Both the position numbers and the translations under genes were made by a program. Shown here piece after piece: positions 59,724 to 64,000 of a stretch of DNA of 64,000 bases. The stretch is from Syngnathus acus (Eukaryota; Chordata; Actinopteri; Syngnathiformes; Syngnathidae): assembly GCF_901709675.1 (NCBI RefSeq), contig NC_051099.1, positions 8,370,001-8,434,000 of the forward strand, written 5' to 3'. Numbering within the stretch: position 1 is the stretch's first letter; every line of letters starts with the position of its first letter. Under the pieces are notes generated by a model. That model was not told the origin of the DNA. It did not search any database and saw only the letters and a program-made list of their open reading frames with translations.

Positions 59724-60421
59724 GCTTTTTTTTTTGTTCTTCTTTTTTCTGGCATTAAAAGTTACGTATTGCCTTCCCCACCAAGCTACTTAAATAAAGA
59801 TGTTTACCTGATCTGTTAAGTTGTGTTCCATTTGGAGTTCTCCATCATGAGCAATTGGTTGAGGCACACAGCTTCCTCGCGCGAGCCTAGTTTATGTTGT
59901 ATTGTGTTATGACGTTATTTTTGTGTTACACAAGTAAAACTCGCCTTTATTGACTTTGTTTGTCTCTGATTATTCATCACATTTTAACGGTCCTTACACT
60001 GCTATTTCAAAATCCATGCATTGACATCATCCCTGACATGGTGGTGCAAACAAACTTGAACGTTGGGCGCGCGTGTATTCTAATACCTCTGAGGACTTTT
60101 GAATGTCAACATTGTGCAGAGTGCTCTGATGTCAAACCTACTATTTTTTTCATTTTTTTTTTTAGTGTTTGCTATTTCTTGCAGCCAGTCGGAAAAGCAA
60201 ACGAGACGTTTCCCTCAGTGTTTTTATTTGGAGTTTGAACAGTTTTGTGATCAGGGAAGGTCCAGGTCGCTTGTGACGAATCTGCAGTTGCGAAACGCAA
60301 AACTGCGCAACTCGCTTTACCATCACACTCGTAACTCGGAACAGGGAGCAAGATAACATGGGAGCAACTTGACATGTAACACCGGGCGTTTCAAGTTCAA
60401 CCGGCCCAATAGCAGGCGCAC

Positions 60422-61214
60422 AGGGATAATAGAGCACCGCTATATCACTTAACTCCACATTTATGGTCTGACTGTGGGTGTCCATCACAGAAAGTGAAAA
60501 GTTAGTTAAAATATGAAAAAATTCTCTCACTCACCACTCCTTTAATGTCACTATGAAGGCCCCCTAAAGAAGCGAAGCGATGGGGTACTACAAGCCGTCT
60601 TGATCTGACTGAAGTGCTGTCAACAGGCTTGCAATACTTATCAGACGAACGGTAGTAACGTGACAGGAACACAACAGATACTGGGTAACGCCTTGATGTC
60701 GTCACTGTATACCTGGCCGCAATCTTTGGCCCCTCTGAATGACAACAGTGACATCTAGTGGTTGTAACAAGCATTTTGGCTCCTACATCATCTATAAACA
60801 TTTGGGAAACAAAGACATGTTGATGCTGGAAAAATCCCACTAAAGGCAAGAGGGGTATAAATAACGTTTTAATTAAAAATACTGAAAATAAACAAATATA
60901 TATTTCTTTTGCTGTAAAAACACATTACAAACCTCGCAAATTATATACAGAACACAACCAAAACTTGCTTTAGATAATACACCAAATAAACCAAGCAATC
61001 AGAGATAGCAGACCTAAGTGCAGTTGAATAAAAAGTCAAGTAACTACAGCATCAATGTGTGCAAGGGGAACACTAGTATCCGCAACTTTTGTTTCTAAAC
61101 CATTTATTAGTACATTGTTAATTTAATTTAATTTAATTACACACAGTTTATTATACAAAAACACACAACCCAGGTGGTTAGTAGACTACTGTAGCATTTA
61201 AAGTATGTTTTATG
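60422..61214. other. spacer without recognised gene
   Basis: AT-rich sequence with no supported exon. It includes GTGACATCTAGTGGTTGTAA near 60750, a phrase common in fish repeats. Confidence 0.35.
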
Positions 61215-61566
61215 TTGCATTATGTCTGAGGTGGACTACCTCCTCGCAGACACTGCCATGATAACTGAGGGCATCTTCCTCCAGCTCTTCATTTTGACAA
61301 TGGACATCTACTTTTTTCTATTGTGTGTTCAATGTTGCCCACGCTGCATCCATTGCAGCCTGGTCATCCTGGAAGGGGGATCCTCCCATCTGCGGTCCCT
61401 TCACAAGATTTTCTCATTTTTCCCCAGTTGGAGTTTTGTGAGGTTTTCCTTGCCCTGTTGGGATTTAAGATCAGGGGATATTGAGAATAATTGTCAACTT
61501 AGGCCATGTGAAGCTCCTTGAGACTTGTCTCTGATTAAGGGCTACATAAATAAACTTGACTTGACA
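61215..61566 (+). repeat. fish interspersed element with TTGACT-repeat tail
   Basis: The sequence TGGTCATCCTGGAAGGGGGA...GAGGTTTTCCTTGCCCTGTT...GAAGCTCCTTGAGACTTG and the tail AATAAACTTGACTTGAC are characteristic of a dispersed repeat found throughout teleost genomes, probably the 3' part of a retroelement. The open frame across it (61222-61521) is incidental. Confidence 0.6.
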
Positions 61567-63677
61567 TAATGAATATTGTTTCCTATTAATAAAATGATAT
61601 ACAATATACTTATTTTCTGAAATGCAAGATGAATAGGTTAAAAAGCACATAGCCTCCTACAGATTGTAACCTATATTTTGGTCATTGAGTAATGACCACC
61701 GTCTTTGGAGAGGTGCGACAGTGCCCGCTATTGACACCGATGTAATTAAACTGATGCTTCATTCATTGCTCAATGAGGTTTAATTTAAAAAAATCATCTT
61801 GTCATCTATTTAAAGATCCAGGAAAAAATATAAATATATTCTTTGGCCGTTGTATTGTTATCATATAATACAACCTTTGAATATTTGAGTATATACTTTT
61901 GTGTATTTATGGGCATTTTAGTTCTTATCAATACTTTTTATGACTGTTGGCCATCACTGTTCATGTTGTAATTGTTTCAATATTTAAAAATTCTGTATTT
62001 AATTTATTTGAATGTTTTATACCCCTCTTGTTTGCTTAACCTAGCGTTATTTGGTGCCTCCATTACAATACTTGATGTTTTTGTTTTGTTTTTGTCAAGA
62101 TGGAAATCAAGACTAAACAATGATCCCAATCTCAACTTTTGCACCAGTCAATGTAGTCTCCCTCAAATCCATGTAAATGTTAATTCTTCATACCACTTGT
62201 TTTGTTGCTTAACGAGGCGCAGTCAGATTTGTCTGTTTATAATCAGGCAGGAGACATGTGTTGTACAGGCAGTTTATTTACAAAGAGCAGATCCAGACAC
62301 GCAAACAAAATACAGTAATATCGGCAAGTTGACAGAAAGCTAGATGGTAGGAATTTGTATGGAACAGATTTCAACAAAAGCCCCTTTCCCCTCAAGGTCT
62401 GCTACTGAGTTAGGGCTTCAAACATACAGAAAAATCAAATGATCACCTTCTGTCATAAGCAATTCAGTTTATAAAAATATCACCATGGTGATCCACAAAT
62501 TCACAGAGTCGACCTTGGAAATTCATATTTACAAACCTTCATAGGGAAAAAAAGATGAACAGTGCAGAGGGAGATCCCCAAAGGCAAAGCTTGAGCAATT
62601 CAAGGTCTCTAAATTGACACCTCTTAATCTTTTTTTCATTAGTCCTGTAAAGACCAGACACACAAATCAGTCAAAGGGCAGTTGATATAATCTGTGAAAC
62701 AGTTTTACACATGTTTGTACAGCATACAAAGTATATTTCTTTAGTTGTAATATATACAAAGGCGAATTAATATGCCAGTCAGATGTGTATTTGGTAGATT
62801 TGTGTGCACATTGTAGGGATGGTTTGTTATTGAAAGCATTTATTTCAAAAACTCTCTAGAAGATATTTTATTAAGATATTGGTGACTATCTTATGTGTAT
62901 CATAGATGTAACCAGCTGTGTCTGTCTGCATGCAGACATGACGTGACCCAGGAGCACTTTATCATTCTGAAACCGGCATAATGTTTTCATCAAGAAGATT
63001 GTGAAGCAGTGTGAAAGGTTGGAAGAGGTAGTCAAAATGGTGGCCTGGTGGCTCGGGTGACGGCCGGAGATCTCACCTCACAGTTGTCAAGTGGCGCCAA
63101 CATGAACATTATGACCGGCTGACAGCTTTAGTATCTAGAATGTGCCTGCCACTGCTGAAGGAGGAGAGGAAAGATTGGAGAGGATGGTTTATAACCAAAT
63201 GCATGCTTTATAACAAAATCCAATCTGCTGTGAAGGTGATATGGAGACAAATGGAATCATGCATTTAAAATGAGCAATCAGTGCTAAGTGTTCATCCTTC
63301 ATTTTATCACGTTGACACAATGCATTCTTGCTTTTGTCCTTTTTGTGCAGAAGCTCACATGTGCGTTCTGTGCATTATTACCGCATGCAACATGGTGACA
63401 GAGCAATTCAGTGATTCTCATTGTTGTTAAGTTCTACTTTCTTTCTGTATTGCAATGTTGTTGAGGATGGCAAATTGGGAAATTGTGACGTCAATGCATA
63501 TACCACTTGATTGCCTGCTGCTGAAGGAAAACGGTGACGGGAAGATGAGTTGCGGGTGCCCTCTTCTGGTGAAAGATGAAATGGCAACAAGATGGCCAGC
63601 CAGACAAGGACGATTCAGGACAGCACGCTGGTGTTTTGTGAATCCACAGCTTGCATGGTCATCATGTCCGTACTTAC
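61567..63677. other. spacer, possibly 3' region of the right-hand minus-strand gene
   Basis: No exon is certain. A minus-strand AATAAA (TTTATT at 62273-62278) could end the transcript of the SEZ6-like gene. I could not find the expected short last coding exon. Confidence 0.35.
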
Positions 63678-63969
63678 TCCTCTGTCGTAAACCGGGTTGT
63701 CGAAGGCTGCCTCCTCCGGCATGTTGTCATACGGCGGCGAGGAAGTTGGCATGCTGATGGGCTTCCCTTGGAGTCTGAACGACAGGGGGGAGGAGTGACA
63801 TCATGAAATGTGCATTTGTTTGCAAAGGTCATGCGTAAAATGTTGAGTCCAACCGCGTACTTTGCAGCACAAACATAAATGCCGAGAACAGCCACCAAGA
63901 TAATTGCAGTTGGAATGAAGACAGCCAGAGTAATATTGGTTCCCTCGATGCCATAATCGGTATTGACAA
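63678..63969 (-). CDS. SEZ6-family-like type I membrane protein, C-terminal exons (partial)
   Basis: Two minus-strand exons are visible. Exon 63969-63861 encodes a short extracellular stretch and a transmembrane segment (LAVFIPTAIILVAVLGIYV), then CAA and a split Lys codon. Exon 63774-63678 encodes the cytoplasmic part LQGKPISMPTSSPPYDNM then PEEAAFDNPVYDRG, ending at GTAAGT. A juxtamembrane LQGK and an ESAFDNPxY-like motif (an NPxY endocytic signal) are hallmarks of SEZ6/SEZ6L/SEZ6L2, neuronal CUB/sushi proteins that shape dendrites and bind complement. The ectodomain lies beyond the right edge, and the last exon was not located. Other single-pass receptors with an FDNPxY tail remain possible. 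Confidence 0.55.
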
Positions 63970-64000
63970 CTGTGGGGTCAGAACACAGACAAAACAAAAC

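Larger units (their letters stand above)
56222..60421. mobile_element. about 4.2-kb element bounded by inverted repeats and carrying integrase and PHD exons
   Basis: The left arm (56222-56465) and right arm (60160-60421) are inverted copies with roughly 90% identity over about 200 bp; both contain TTACATGTCAAGTTGCTCC and ACTGCAGATTCGTCACAAGC. A second inverted pair lies inside (56938-56982 and 59893-59938, the GTTGTATTGTGTTAT region). Between them are minus-strand integrase exons, a hAT fragment and a plus-strand PHD exon. An integrase of Gypsy type, GPY/F module, introns and inverted termini together fit Ginger/GIN-class DNA transposons. Alternatively two copies lie head to head and the arms are their 3' ends. 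No target duplication could be found at the margins. Confidence 0.6.

Noticed and set aside
61222-61521. 99-codon plus-strand frame
   Set aside because: It runs through a dispersed fish repeat with the typical AATAAACTTGACTTGAC tail.
62613-62652. Minus-strand GAG GTG TCA ATT TAG, which would read EVSI-stop like the end of SEZ6 proteins
   Set aside because: The codon directly before is TAA in the same frame, and no acceptor gives a compatible phase with the upstream exon, so it is probably coincidence.

Overview
The window is chromosomal DNA of a ray-finned fish, most likely a teleost. It has short GT-AG introns, a high load of (CA)n/(TA)n/(ATT)n microsatellites, typical fish interspersed repeats, and two vertebrate genes readable at protein level in the same relative orientation as in tetrapods. 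The species cannot be named from the sequence.

Layout. (1) 1-21425, plus strand: acaca, acetyl-CoA carboxylase 1, entered inside the biotin carboxylase domain and complete to its stop codon and poly(A) signals. I placed 51 exons by splice signals and protein homology; they sum to 6648 nt, exactly 2216 codons with the stop. (2) 21426-34150: intergenic DNA with microsatellites, two copies of a 174-bp TA-flanked MITE and two hAT-type elements with 8-bp target duplications. (3) 34150-38500, minus strand: a five-exon LIM-homeobox gene of the Lhx1 group (400 aa), convergent with acaca. (4) 38500-56200: a long gene-poor stretch with a third MITE copy, two 70-bp palindromes, another hAT element and AT-rich homeodomain-like motifs that would suit regulatory DNA of a developmental gene. 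(5) 56222-60421: the most unusual region. An intron-containing gene relic for a Gypsy-like integrase with a GPY/F module (minus strand) and a PHD-finger terminal exon (plus strand) sit between inverted repeats of about 200 bp, consistent with a Ginger/GIN-type integrase DNA transposon, or two inverted copies of one. It is internally deleted and invaded by a hAT fragment. (6) 60422-63677: repeat-bearing spacer. (7) 63678-64000, minus strand: two exons with a transmembrane segment and cytoplasmic tail resembling the SEZ6 family, running off the right edge.

How it fits together. acaca makes malonyl-CoA for fatty-acid synthesis; lhx1 is a kidney/CNS developmental transcription factor. They are not functionally linked, but their neighbourhood is conserved in vertebrates (LHX1-AATF-ACACA in mammals). 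Here I find no aatf exon between them. Within acaca the sequence offers splice plasticity: a conserved 24-nt cassette exon before a known regulatory serine, a 36-bp duplication that copies a 3' splice site in frame, and a second in-frame 5' splice site 21 nt downstream of another.
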